Shown: positions 48,136 through 59,352 of the stretch, piece after piece
Position numbering within the stretch: the first letter of the stretch is position 1
How the letters are laid out: each line of letters starts with the position of its first letter
DNA from: Serendipita indica DSM 11827
Taxonomy: Eukaryota > Basidiomycota > Agaricomycetes > Sebacinales > Serendipitaceae
DNA length: 64,000 nt
Direction: 5' to 3'
NCBI GenBank assembly: GCA_910890315.1
Contig: CAJVGD010000018.1
Span: forward strand, 434,001 to 498,000
Notes under the pieces: model-generated
What the model was told of the DNA's origin: nothing
Seen by the model: only the letters and a program-made list of their open reading frames with translations
The model's database searches: none
Made by a program: the position numbers and the translations under genes

Positions 48136-49825
48136 CTAGCTTGGCGGGTTGCGAGCTGGAGATGATTTGGTCACAAATCGCCTTGGCTCTGGACATCTGG
48201 GCATTCGACTTTGAAGATCAATCTCCCGAAGCTCAAAGAGCACCGTCATCGAGTCAAAAATCTCGCGACGGTCGGACCACGTTTGAGGGGAGATGGCGTT
48301 GCTGACACGCAAGGTGCCAAATACAACTTGGTATTCAGAAAGCCATGTCCTTAGAAACGAGATGACTGTCTCCGCTGGTCGGACCTCGTCGTTAAAAGAG
48401 CTCTCCCCTCGAACCAAGATGAGCTCATCGAGGCGTGGACAATTCTTGACAAGTTCCTCGTTGAGCGTTTCTGCGAGTCCTCCTGGTTCAAATATGGAAC
48501 CCGGGTGGAAAGTGAGGGCGAGGCTGGTCAAATTAATAAGTCTATGCAGATCATTGAACGTTGGAGGGGGACCACGGTGGACAATAAGAGTGGCTATATT
48601 GTCCAAATCAGTGATGTCTGGAAGTCCGCAGAAGAGGCTGAAGGTCGCCTTGGTCCCAGTAATCTTGGTAGTGGACGTCCCATGGTCGTATATAAATAGT
48701 CCCGATGTTTGATCTATCCATAGAGAATGTGTTGCGATTTGGCGAGGTAGACAACTCAGTCCACTCCTGGATGAGCAACGCAAGGGGGAAATCTCGAGAT
48801 GCGTATAATCTGACAGTATAATGTGGTCTAGAAGCAACTCCTGGAAATATTGTGGTGCCTCGATAAGATATAATCTTTTCAGGGTGATTAGCCTTGCAGT
48901 CTTCACGTCGTGTTGATTGGATAGGGATAGTCTGCAGTGGATGTACAGCTCTTGGAGCCAAGGGAGTTCAGCGACCCACTTTAGGACGAGGTCGAAGTTG
49001 GGGATACGCATATGGATGTGAAGTGTTTCGAGTGAGGGTAGCGACATCCTCGGTCGGGTAAAGTCACTCGTCGTCAGCTCAAGACAAAGGTGCCTGAGAT
49101 GAGTGGTGTTCAGTTGCATCTTGGACATGTAATGGGCGTCATAACTACCACGACAAAGATGGAGCGACTGCAAGCCAGAAATGTCGACGCTTTCGAGAGA
49201 TTCTGTGGTGGGAAGGTTAGAAATGGAGTATGCTCTCGAGAGTAGATCCCGAGGCAGAGCCTGCTGTGGTAAATAAAGTTCTAGTGGGCCTGGCGGAGCC
49301 GGGAGAGTGAGGTCGAGGGCCAGAGTTCCACATCGACTGAGCTGTAGAGCCCTAAACTCGGAGGTTTTGTACATATTCCAGTCCAAGTGAGTCCATAAAG
49401 AGGGGGTGTTGATGGCTACCTGCCTCCAAACGCGTGAGACCCAAGAGGCGCGGAGAGTGTCCGCGAGGGTTCCATAACAAAAGATATTGTGAAGGATGTC
49501 TGGTGGCAAAGAAGATACCGGGGACATGAAATTTCGCTCATGTCGAATGACAGCAAAAACATGGGCGATACTAGTCTCCGCGCGAAAGAGGGCATCGTCT
49601 ATCAGAGATTGGAGATATGTCTGTGGTGAAGAGGAGTATGCATGTTTCTTTTGCCTGAATTACAGTTATCACTATGTGAATTTACTTGGCAAATCAACGT
49701 ACAAGGCGAGTGATGGCAATAAGGCCTGGGCAAAGCGCTCAAGTTGTGCCAAAAGTTCGATTCTGCAGTCGTTAGTCACCATTATTGTATTGAAAACAAG
49801 GTCAAATTCACCGTTCATCGTCCAT
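48136..49825 (-). CDS. F-box-like protein, array member C
   Basis: Exons 49812-49825 (14 nt), 49703-49762 (60 nt) and 48136-49654 give 530 residues. Leader MDDERIELLAQLERFAQALL, then PSLALQKKHAYSS and FAVIRHERN; F-box-like SSLPPDILHNIFCYGTLADT with SWVSRVWRQVAINTPSLWT. C-terminal family blocks: IATHSLWIDQTSGL, YDHGTSTTKI, GPPPTFNDLHRLINLTSLAL, GGLAETLNEELVKNCPRLDE, VISFLRTWLSEYQVVFGTLR and CPEPRRFVTK. Frame is intact. It probably recruits an unknown substrate to an SCF ubiquitin ligase (inference). Exon 1 and exon 2 lengths equal those of members B and D. Confidence 0.75.
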
Positions 49826-50049
49826 ACTGGAAGATCGGCTAATGTAGTCGGCGTCAAAGTGCCTGTGGTCGGATATCTGCGGAACACTTGCTTTGACAGA
49901 CTGACATCTCTCGCAAAACAGTCGCAGTACCTCCTATACAGGCGTGAAACAATGCGATGAAGCATGTAGGAGTCTTTCATAATGAGAGAGAAAAGGCGCG
50001 TACATCATTAGCAGGCATTACAGTCCAAGATGGAGCGTATCCAAAACAT

Positions 50050-51941
50050 CTACCAAGTATCAAACGTCGAAGGATAATAGCTACTGTACGGAAATAAATA
50101 TAGGGAAGTTGGGTCAAAGTCGAGGGTACTGAAAGGTGAGTCAACCTGGAATAATGGGGGACTGTCGACATGGGCTGCAGCATTGTAAGCAGAGGGTGAT
50201 TTGGCGACAAAATGTCTTGGTTCCGGAAATTCGGGAGAGCGACGTTCGAAATCGGCCTCTGCAAGCTCAAAGAGCCCGGTCATTGATGAAAGAATATCAC
50301 GGTGGGCCGACCACATTTGTGAGGAGATGGCATTGCTGACACGTAAGACGCCAAACACGGCCTGGTATTCAGAGTGCCATGCCTTTAAAAACGAGAGGAC
50401 CGTCTGCACTGCCTCGTCTTCGTCTGTACAATAGCTTCCATCTCGTACCATAATAAGCTCGCTGAGGTGAGGACAACTCTTGACCAGTTGCTCATCGAGC
50501 GTTTCTGCGAGTTTCGGCTCTCCGACTGGGTGAATAGGGTACTGGTAGAAGGTGAAGCAAAGGCGTTTCAACTGTACAAGGCTCCGCAGATCGTGCGAAG
50601 TCGGTGGGGGGCCATTGTTAATAATGAGGGAGGTTATCTTGTCCAGAGGAAGGGACTCAGGAAACGTGCAGGTGCTCAACTTGGAGAGCTTGTAGGGGTA
50701 GGCCCGGTAACGATGGCGGCCAAGGAGTGGACCGTTTATGATGGGCTTTGTGATTTTGGTGACAGACGCCCCATGATCATAGAGAGATACACCTGATTTC
50801 TGGTCTATCCACAGTGTATCTGTTGTCACTTCGCCACGTAGTTGGCTCGATGGCCAGTGCGATGGAAGATGAAAGGGCGAAATCTCAACGTTGGTATACT
50901 GTGACAGCCTAAAGCGGCAGAAAAAGGCCTGTTGAAAGGAGAATGAAGTGTCGTAAAGGTATACTCTTTTAAGAGCAGGTTGGTCGCTAAGAACCTGGTT
51001 ACTCATGTTCACGCGGTCTCCATTGGAGCCCGGCGGCACAAACCGGACAGAAAACTCTTGCAATTGAGCAAGCTCGGCAATCTGTCCAAGGATTGGGCCA
51101 CTACCTGTTCTACGGAAATCGAGTTGGAGATGTAGAGTTTGGAGATGGTCCATCAGCAGCATCTTATTGGAGAGACACCAATCCAGCATCTCAATGGATA
51201 GATGTCTGAGAACCGGGGTCTCCAGTCGCACGTCAAGTGGGTCCAAGGCATAGGTAGGACTAAGGTGTACGTGCAGCGATTGCAACCTCGATGCATTGGC
51301 CCTTTTGAGAGAGTATAGGTCTGTGAGGTGAGTAATTGACGAGGCCCTGCTGAGCACGTTTGAGAGTGGCTCATTATTTCGTGAATGGACCCCAAAGATT
51401 TCGCTTTGGCTCCAATCGAGGTCGAGCTCTAGAGCCAGCGCCCTGCAGCGAGCTAGTTGGAGGGCTCTAAAGTCGGCGTTTGTGTATCGATACCATTCGA
51501 ATTGGATCCATAGTGAGGGAGCATTGATGGCTGCCAGTCTCCATGTGCGTGAAACCCAAGAGGCGCGGAGAGTGTCCGCGAAGGTCCCGTAGCTAAAGAT
51601 ATTAGCAAGGACTTCTGGTGGTAGAGAAGATACTGGAGACATGAGGTTTCGCTCTCGTCGAATGACAGCGAGAGCCCGGCAGAGGCTACCCTCGACGCGG
51701 AGAATGGCATCGTCTATGCGAGGCTGCAGATCGGCCTGTCGTGTTGATGAATACGCGAATTTCTCTCGACTGGATTCTAGTGGTCATCATGAGGCTTTGA
51801 GAGGCAAAGGAAACCTACGAGATGAGCGAGGGGAGTAGCGAGTCCAAGTGTTGTTCAAGTTCTGTCAAAAGTTGGATCCTGTAGTTGTTTGTCACGATTG
51901 TTGCACTGAAAACAAGGCCAAGCTGACCGTTCATCGTCCAT
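50050..51941 (-). CDS. F-box-like protein, array member D
   Basis: Exons 51928-51941 (14 nt), 51819-51878 (60 nt) and 50050-51769 give 597 residues, the longest of the array. Leader MDDERIQLLTELEQHLDSLL, then PSLISREKFAYSST and LAVIRRERN; F-box-like SSLPPEVLANIFSYGTFADT, SWVSRTWRLAAINAPSLW. C-terminal blocks: TTDTLWIDQKSGVSL, YDHGASVTKI, GPPPTSHDLRSLVQLKRL, KLAETLDEQLVKSCPHLSE, VLSFLKAWHSEYQAVFGVLR and FPEPRHFVAKS. Relative to C it has an insertion after VTKI (around 50640-50740) and an additional Tyr/Ser/Pro-rich tail of about 45 residues. Start chosen by the shared MDDER exon. Confidence 0.75.
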
Positions 51942-52125
51942 AATGCTATCGTGGTTGGTGTCCAAGCGTGGATGTATGTGTCTTTGAGTGATTCTACAAA
52001 AGTAATTGAATAATCTATACCGACAAAAGTCTACACTTCAAGTCGAGTCCAAGTTTGTTTGGCCACTTGCACTTTGACCCCCGCCGCCTTTTGGGCTTTT
52101 CATCGACGACGATCGCTCGACAGAC

Positions 52126-53701
52126 ATGAGCAGTTCCTCGTCTTCTGTTCCCATCCAGGCTGCTGGCGGTCCCGGATCCGTCGCGCCCACGCCGCAAAAC
52201 ACACCGCTGACTACGGCCCCGCTCGTCACAGCGCTCTCAAAGCCAACAGTGCCCACGATTGGTGAGGAAGATGGCGATGGAGAGCCAGGACCACCAGATA
52301 CTCCTCCCACGGGCGCTGCAGCAGGCGGGCCACTCGCAGGACTTGGTCCAAAGGGCCACAACGCCATCCTGGGACTCGTTCAGCAGCGACTAAACGGTCT
52401 CATGGGCCAAAGCAGTGGATACATCGAGGGTTTACCGTCTGCCACCAAGAAGCGCGTCCTTGCGCTCAAGGGCGTCCAGAGCGACTACGAAAAGCTCCTT
52501 CTCCAGTACAAAAAGGAAACACTCGAGTTGGAGAAAAAGGTCAGCTGCCTCGTTTGCGTGTTACCCGCGTGGCTGACGGTTATGCTCCACCCACATCGAT
52601 GTAACGCTTGATCACGCGCATAGTATGCCGCCTTGTACCAACCCCTCTTCGATCGCAGATTAGAGATCATCCAAGCAAGGGCCCTTCCAACCGCCGAAGA
52701 ACTCCAAAAAGGTCACGATCAGGAAGTAAAGGACAAGGAAGACCTCTCCGACGATGAGGACGAGGATGAAGAGGAAAAGGACGATGATTCGGATTCCTTT
52801 TTGCCCTCGGATCCCATCGTCGAAGGCGAAGAAGGCGCAAAGGACGGCATTCCCCAATTCTGGCTCACCACGCTCCGAAACCATCCTGGTCTCAGCGATC
52901 TCATCACAGAACGAGACGAACAAGCACTCGCTCATCTTACCGACGTCAAGATTGAGCATCTCGGTCTTGGCGACAAGGATGCTTCAGGCAAGATGGGCTT
53001 CAAGCTCATCTTTGAATTTGCGCCCAACGAATTCTTTGAAGAGAAGACGCTCACAAAGACGTACTATTACCTGGTATGTGGTCTCTTTCGCCTATTCCAG
53101 GCGCTCATCCACCCCCCCCCTTCTAGGACGAACTCAGCTACGAGGGCGATTTCGTCTATGACCATGCCGAGGGAACGCCAATCACCTGGAAACAGGACAA
53201 AGATCTCACAAAGGAAGTCGAAATTAAGAGGCAGCGGAACAGGCACACCAACAAGACGCGCGTCGTTAAAAAGGCCCGCAGCGTTCCCTCCTTTTTCGAC
53301 TTTTTCACTCCACCCCAAAACCCGACAGATGAGCAGCTCGAAAACATGGAGTTTCGACCCGAAGAGCTCGACGAACTCGAGGCCAAGCTCGAACTAGACT
53401 ATCAAATCGGTGAAGATCTCAAGGACAAGGTATGTTCTCTTCTCTCACTCAATCGCAAACTTAGTCTCTCTAGGTCATTCCGCGTGCCATCGACTACTTT
53501 ACGGGCAAGGCTCTCCGGTACGAGATGGACGACGACGATTATTCGGATGAAGACTTTGACGAGGACGACCTCGAGGGAGACGACGACGATGATGAAGACG
53601 ATGAAGACGATGACGATGATGTTCCCAAGCGCAAGGCCAAGGCGGTGGCGCCAAAGGCTGGCAAAAAGGCGTCGGGAGACCAAGAGTGCAAGCAGCAGTA
53701 G
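52126..53701 (+). CDS. NAP1: nucleosome assembly protein NAP1
   Basis: Exons 52126-52539, 52624-53073, 53127-53429 and 53474-53701 give 464 residues. The NAP domain contains RVLALKGVQSDYEKLLLQYK, YAALYQPLFDRRLEII, GIPQFWLTTLRNHPGLSDLI, DEQALAHLTDVKIEHL, FKLIFEFAPNEFFEEKTLTK, TPITWKQDKDLT and SVPSFFDFFTPPQ. NAP1 is an H2A-H2B chaperone shuttling between cytoplasm and nucleus. Acidic runs occur mid-protein and at the C-terminus (Asp/Glu-rich, about 53540-53625). It ends CKQQ, a CaaX-type tetrapeptide also found at the end of animal NAP1L1, suggesting prenylation. The poly-C run at 53112-53119 lies within the second intron. Confidence 0.93.
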
Positions 53702-54124
53702 ACTACCTACCGAGCGCCTTTCTATTGCTCTCTACTGGAAGAAACTCTAACCTATGCACATCTATCCTCTACGTTGTCCGAAACCCCGTTTTCATAGCCC
53801 TGGTCCAATGTACTGCGAAAACCTCCCAAAATAGTCACTGCAATGTACAGCGTTCTTGCTCGAGATTCGGGTTTGTGAGGTTGTGCCACCAGCCCTTGAC
53901 GTCGACCAGATCCACCTTTGCGGTGAAAAGGCACTTGGATTGCACAATTCTACATCGAAATACATCTTCAAACCTCGATATTTTACTTCGAATTCACTTT
54001 TGAGGGCGATCAACGACGCCGTGCACACGCTTGCGCGACGGTTGGTGTGTTATCCCCCCAAACTCGTATCAGAGAAATGCTGACTGCTGTTTGAACATTT
54101 ATTCTACTCGTTTAGTCGCACTCT
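53702..54124. other. intergenic, no gene seen
   Basis: 3' flank of NAP1 and promoter of the zinc-finger gene. Confidence 0.5.
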
Positions 54125-57100
54125 ATGCTTATGACTGAGCGGTCCTCGATACTTTATCAACCTTCAACGTCGCCTACACCAGGACGAGTACCTACATCCC
54201 AAAGGCGTACAGTACTTGGTCAAATAGAGGAAGAGAGCAGTATTAGACAACTTTACGCGACATCCTCTGCCAATGACGCGTCGGTGGCTCGAAGGAACAG
54301 GCACCGTCAAGATGGATCTAGCAATGGGTTCATAAAAGAGGCCAAGGCATCGGTACGTGTTGATGCTGCTCTCTTCTAATATCCTCACCAAATATCAGCC
54401 ACGTTTGGATCCGAAAGGGTACCACACAGGCTCTAATACAGCCCGTCGTCTGCGGATCCAAACAACAGACGAGTCTTCCCCTCTATCTTCGGATTCAACC
54501 CTCGAGCAATTGGATCCAACAACGCCCGACGTAGTCGACTTTGCACCCCGGTCAGATTCTCCAGATCCACTTGTTAAACCTCAGCGGAGTCCAAAGCTTA
54601 CGTCTACCGTTGAGCTAGGAATCAACCCACCTCTCAACACGACCAAGATGCTCCACCCCTCTTGCGTGTTACAACATCCTATTCATTCTACTTCTGGCGC
54701 ATTTCTGGATTTCGAAAGCGAAGACGAGTTGACGCTCAGCCCGCGCTCCACGCCGCGTCTGAGTATTGATCATGCGTCCTTGTCACCGAATCGACAATAT
54801 CATCGTGAATACAGTCGAGAAGAGGAGCAAAGCGAAGCCGAATTCGCGAGCGAGTCAGAGTCATCCTCCTCCGACCTCCAGGCTCTTGACCAAAATACGC
54901 GACCGAGCCTGCTGGTCCGACAACATTTGTCTACTCGAGGCTCCAAGGATATTTGGTCTACACCGCTCTACGTCGTTCCGGGTAGCGACTCGGACGAGGC
55001 GGGTATGGACCGCGCATTTACCGTATCCGCGACGCTGACCAGCGAGGAATTGGAACACGAAGAGGTGGACCGATCACGCCTGGCGAACTCGGACAATGAG
55101 GAGGATTTCGTCTCGCACTCTCGTCGTGTTTCCTTGGATCGAGACTCTTATCGAAGTCTCTCTCCAGTGACGAGTACATCATCGGTTGACATTGATGCAC
55201 ACGCGCGAGAAATTGCCAAAGGAAAGCAACCGCTACGAGGGCGCGCACGACCGCGTTCGCCAACCAGGTTCTGCCAATCTTCCCGTCTTCAAGATTCCAC
55301 AGAAGCGGTCTACTCCTTTCTCTCATACGAACATCAAATAGAAGATCATACAAGCTCCTCAAGCGAACCTAGTGGAGAGAGCCCCGAGCGACGGTACCCT
55401 TCCCTCTGTGAGGGCTCCGCTCCTAATCCCTCATCCGACGAACATGCTCTCTCCCAGCCCTCGACCTCGCAAGACCCACACGGAGGCGGCTCCGAAGATG
55501 GATTCGTCATTCGACCACGACGCCGTTTTCTAGGAGTCGGCATCAATCATCCAATTGGCTCGTACGCCCGTTTAATGCGACGCTCGCCGGAACAACGTTC
55601 AGTCTCGCCTCCCATGGGATCCATTGGTCCTCGTTTAATCTCCGAGAGGAGTTTCGAAGAGTCGAGTAGTGACTCTTCGAATGGCGTCCATCGTCGACCA
55701 AGAAAGCGACGGGCGGCCGTTGCGGACAGTGAGGACGAGTTTGTGCCAATAATTCCGGCACCCCACACGGCTGACAGACGTCTAGTCCAAAGCCCGGAAA
55801 CCTCTCGAGCCATCCCCGAGGAGAAGCGAGCAGCATACCTTGACAATACGTGCGTCGACGACGTGGATCTGTCGGCCATTAGGATCAAGGAGCCAGCTGG
55901 GCTACGGACCGAGACGACAAAGTGGTGTCATAATTGTCGAAACGCACGAACACAGAACAAGAATCGCGCGCGGTGTTGGAATACCGGAACGTCGGGCGAC
56001 TCGAACATTCGATGCAACAAGACATGGTGCGTTCCGTGTCTTCAGAAATGGTACGGATTCGACGACGACGCCGTTTCGTATGCACTTCATGGCCACGTTG
56101 GCGACGGGCAGGCCAAAGGAACCGGCCTTGGTATACGAGAGGATTCCTGGATATGTCCCTACTGCCTGGACCTCTGCATGTGTACTCAGTGCACAAAGCA
56201 TCGAGTGCGCGTTCGCTTCCTGCCGAGTAAACACGCCGGCCTTGTAGGTGGTCAGATCCCGCCGCCCCTATAGCACAATCTTGTAAGCACCTTATCTTTG
56301 ACGGTACGTTGACATTGACGTCTTTTCAGCTTCCCGACCCACAACCTCTGGCAACACCGTCGACCCGCCGTTATTTCCCACCCAGCGCAAGATCCAAAGT
56401 CTGCTCGCTGTTCCTCCGCATTGGCTACCAAAGGTGTCGACACCGACAGCCGGGTTGGACCCTCAGTACTATGAACAGACCAGACCTTGTACGCGCGACT
56501 TTCCAACGGGCGCACCACCACCGACGGCAGCAAACCACGCACCCGTTGTTTTCAACTCGGTGCGGATCTAGAGGATGATGGGCTATCGGACTCGTTCACC
56601 GAGTCGGACGACGATCGTCGCGGCGTCCCATCGACCTCGCGACACAACTACCTGGTCGTAGCCCCAGGTCTACGGATGCCTGCCACGCGCAAGAGGAAGC
56701 AAGGTCGTCCTCTTACTCGGACTGGTCTTGCGTCGCTCGGACCCAGCGGTGGGAGGGTGTCGCTATGCGATCTCCCCCAGCCTTTGGATGCGGTCCTCGT
56801 CTCATCAAATTCAATTGTCGAGACGTTCGGAGATGTAGAGATGGAGGATGCATCGTTCGCTGAGACAGATCCCAGGCAAGAGTCGGTGCCTCGGACAGTC
56901 GATCCGAACCTTGTGTTCAGGCCACCAGCTTCGGACACGGTGAGTGTATTCTACTCTGTTGCACCATCTGACGTATTGCCTAGACCATATCGCTCCCTCC
57001 TCTACCCGCCAGTTCACCTAACGATCAACACCCACGCATCAACTACGCTCAGCCCGACGAATCGATTACCATCCTTTCCCTCGACTCGACTTCACAAGGG

Positions 57101-57342
57101 AATGTCCCTTTGCGGGGGTTAGCACTGACGCGTACATGTCCGATTTCTCAGCCCATATTGGTGACGAGGCGACGTGGTCGACTTCAATACTTGCCCCCGA
57201 TGTTTACCCATTGCAACCACTCGACTTGACCCCGGATCCAGGCGAACCAGTTGCGAATCCGCTTCTAGACCTCGCTGAGCTGACACTCTTTGGTGTTGAG
57301 GAGACCACTCAACGTTCAAATTCTGCATCTTGTATCATATAA
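54125..57342 (+). CDS. zf-4CXXC_R1 zinc-finger nuclear protein
   Basis: Long, mostly disordered Ser/Asp/Arg-rich protein. Exon 1 is 54125-54352, intron 54353-54398. Near 55900-56200 lies a cysteine-rich domain: WCHNCRN, RCWNTG, RCNKTWCVPCLQKWYG and WICPYCLDLCMCTQCTKHR, which matches the zinc finger of the CDCA7/R1 (monoamine oxidase A repressor) type. CDCA7 proteins work in chromatin; this group also occurs in basidiomycete regulators. Downstream exons (56330-57340) continue with RKRKQGRPL, an AT-hook-like stretch. Exon borders after 56200 are unsure: one frame change near 57100 is not explained by any splice I can find, so the true end may be about 57122 or 57342. Confidence 0.7.
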
Positions 57343-57677
57343 TCGGTCCATGAGTGCTGAGCTCTGACCCGGCAGTCAGCTCTGTTCGCATTCATATGGT
57401 TCTTGCTGTTTTCATACGTGTTGCCTGTCATACTACCACCCTGTTCTACTGTATATTCATCATCTTATCCCCATTTACTTTTTTTTTTTTCTGTGTATAT
57501 CCGAGTCAAAGGAGATATCGCCCCTGGTTCCTGACTGAAGGCAAAAGTGAAGAGAGGCCTTTTGTCGAAAGAAACTTGGGATTTTTTTACACTTTCTAAA
57601 ACAGCTACAGGGCCGGCTGTCAGCGCTGTTCTAACGAGCTGTATCTCCTCTATTGCACACCATCGAAGTAGAATATC
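57343..57677. other. intergenic between convergent genes
   Basis: T-rich 3' flank, including a poly-T run near 57480-57490. No gene. Confidence 0.5.
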
Positions 57678-58608
57678 CTAGCGCAGAAATTGGGCGATTG
57701 CGTACGACGTGGCCTTTTGCATTTGTCGACCTTCACATGCGGTCGCACGGCACCTCGCGGCGACAATGTTCACGTACCCATTTGATGGTGTCATGAAAGC
57801 GATATCGCACTGGAATTGACGGAATGGCGCCTTCGCCAATGGCCGAATTGCTAATACAATCTTCCCCTCGCTGTAGCGCTGATATTCGTCGCATGACTTT
57901 ACCATAGAACGACGTCTTCGTACTCTTCCAGCCACCGGAATCGATTCAACAGAGCCCGACGCGTCAAGAACTGGTGCGTACGTCCTTGAACCAATAATAG
58001 AGACGACTATTTGCAGGAAAGTCGCATAGCGTAGCGCAGTAACGACTGCATCTCTGACTTTGTGAGTTCAGTCGGCTTCTCCGACGTCTCCTTCCATCTC
58101 CGGATCGTATTCAAGTCTTGGTGCTAGTCGAAGCAACTGGCTGCCGCCTTTTGACCTGATAATGCAGGTAATCTCGCTCCTTACTTCAGTGGCTCACCTT
58201 CTATGCACTCGTCTTCGAAGTCGTACGCACCCGTCAGGACCTTCCTACGCGCGCGCGCATGTGCTCGTGATGGCGCATAGGTGGAGGTAGAGAAGGACGG
58301 CGTATTTGAAAGGTTATTTTGTTGCAAGTCAGTTGCCACAGAGTCGCGGTCCAGTATTGGTGTCAAATGTGGGCATCTCCTGTGATGGGAGCGGGACTTT
58401 GAAACCTCGAGGGGCCTAGCGTATTGCACCTCGAAGCTGGGCGGTAAGAGATGTATTGAGAAAATGAGAAATAGACAAAGAGGCGAACGCTACACATCTT
58501 ATCTCGACTCTTGAACTGTCGGGTGATAGAGGTCGACGATGGCGCTCCAAAGGCCTCGATACTTTGTTTGGGGAGGCCTGAAAGGTCAGAAAGAACCTCA
58601 AGAGGCAT
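57678..58608 (-). CDS. uncharacterised protein (239 residues)
   Basis: I do not recognise this gene. Exons 58496-58608, 58198-58436 and 57678-58045 join in phase to exactly 240 codons including the stop. The N-terminus is MPLEVLSDLSGLPKQSIEAF; the middle is basic and Ser/Thr-rich (SRAHARARRKVLTGAYDFED); the C-terminal part has hydrophobic YATFLQIVVSIIGS, a basic GRVRRRRSMVKS, and a possibly globular end (FQCDIAFMTPSNGYVNIVAA, ATSYAIAQFLR). Neither a signal peptide nor a classical membrane anchor is clear. The perfect phase agreement supports the model; an extra 5' exon upstream of 58608 is possible. Confidence 0.45.
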
Positions 58609-59023
58609 GCTTGTATATCGATTTACGACAAAGACGGAACTTGGCACTATGTTGATTGAAGAATGTCGGCTGGGAAAGATTCGGCAGTAAGAGCAGGACG
58701 AAAACGAGGTGAATCGATGGTGTATGCGAGTTGAGTGCACCCTCGAAGGAGCTTACGCACTGCGTCCACACTGGTCTGCCTTGACAGACGTTGGGTCAGC
58801 ACTTACGCACTAGCATTCGAACATCTCGCAAAATCGAGTATATTTAGGACATTAATGAAAAGGCATTCTCTAATCCAAGTCGTCTATGTTCCTATTGAAA
58901 ATTCGGGCCGCGTGAATGTCCGCCTGTGTCCCATGGTATCTGACTCGAGCGGCATGGTGATCGGCTTTTGCCAGATGGTAATGTACTCTGCCCGTGTGCG
59001 CGCTGGAGAGGTCGTGATCACCC
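58609..59023. other. intergenic, no gene seen
   Basis: Promoter of the uncharacterised gene and 3' flank of the small secreted gene. A plus-strand frame here has no domain. Confidence 0.4.
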
Positions 59024-59352
59024 CTATCTCATTGTTAGTACAAGGCTCAATTCTTCGGCGCATTTCCTGCTCGATTCATAGACGGACCTCTCTCTTGCGG
59101 CTGTGGCTTGGTTCAGGTAACTTTGCGCACTATTCAGGTGGGCATCGACACGTTCTATATGGTGGGCTTCCCGGTCTTGGTGATATTGTAGTGCCGCATG
59201 CGCGGAAATAGGCTGATTGGTACGGCTGGAAGGTAAAGGCATCAAAATGAGCAATTTAATCTCAATAGTGGCTGAAAGTACCTAGGAAATGGAGTAGCAG
59301 AGGCCAAAAGAGCAGCCGACGCAAGAAGTATAGCAACGAAACCGACGCGCAT
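59024..59352 (-). CDS. small secreted protein (90 residues)
   Basis: Two exons, 59282-59352 and 59024-59225, around a 56-nt GT-AG intron. Signal peptide MRVGFVAILLASAALLASA, cleavage probably before TPFPSRTNQ. The mature part is hydrophilic and helix-prone (QYHQDREAHHIERVDAHL, NSAQSYLNQATAARERSVYE) with one Cys. No known domain. The intron falls just after the signal peptide, common in fungal secreted proteins. Function unknown. Confidence 0.55.

Noticed and set aside
53112-53119. Poly-C run as a frameshift site in NAP1
   Set aside because: It lies inside the intron 53074-53126 and does not affect the coding sequence.
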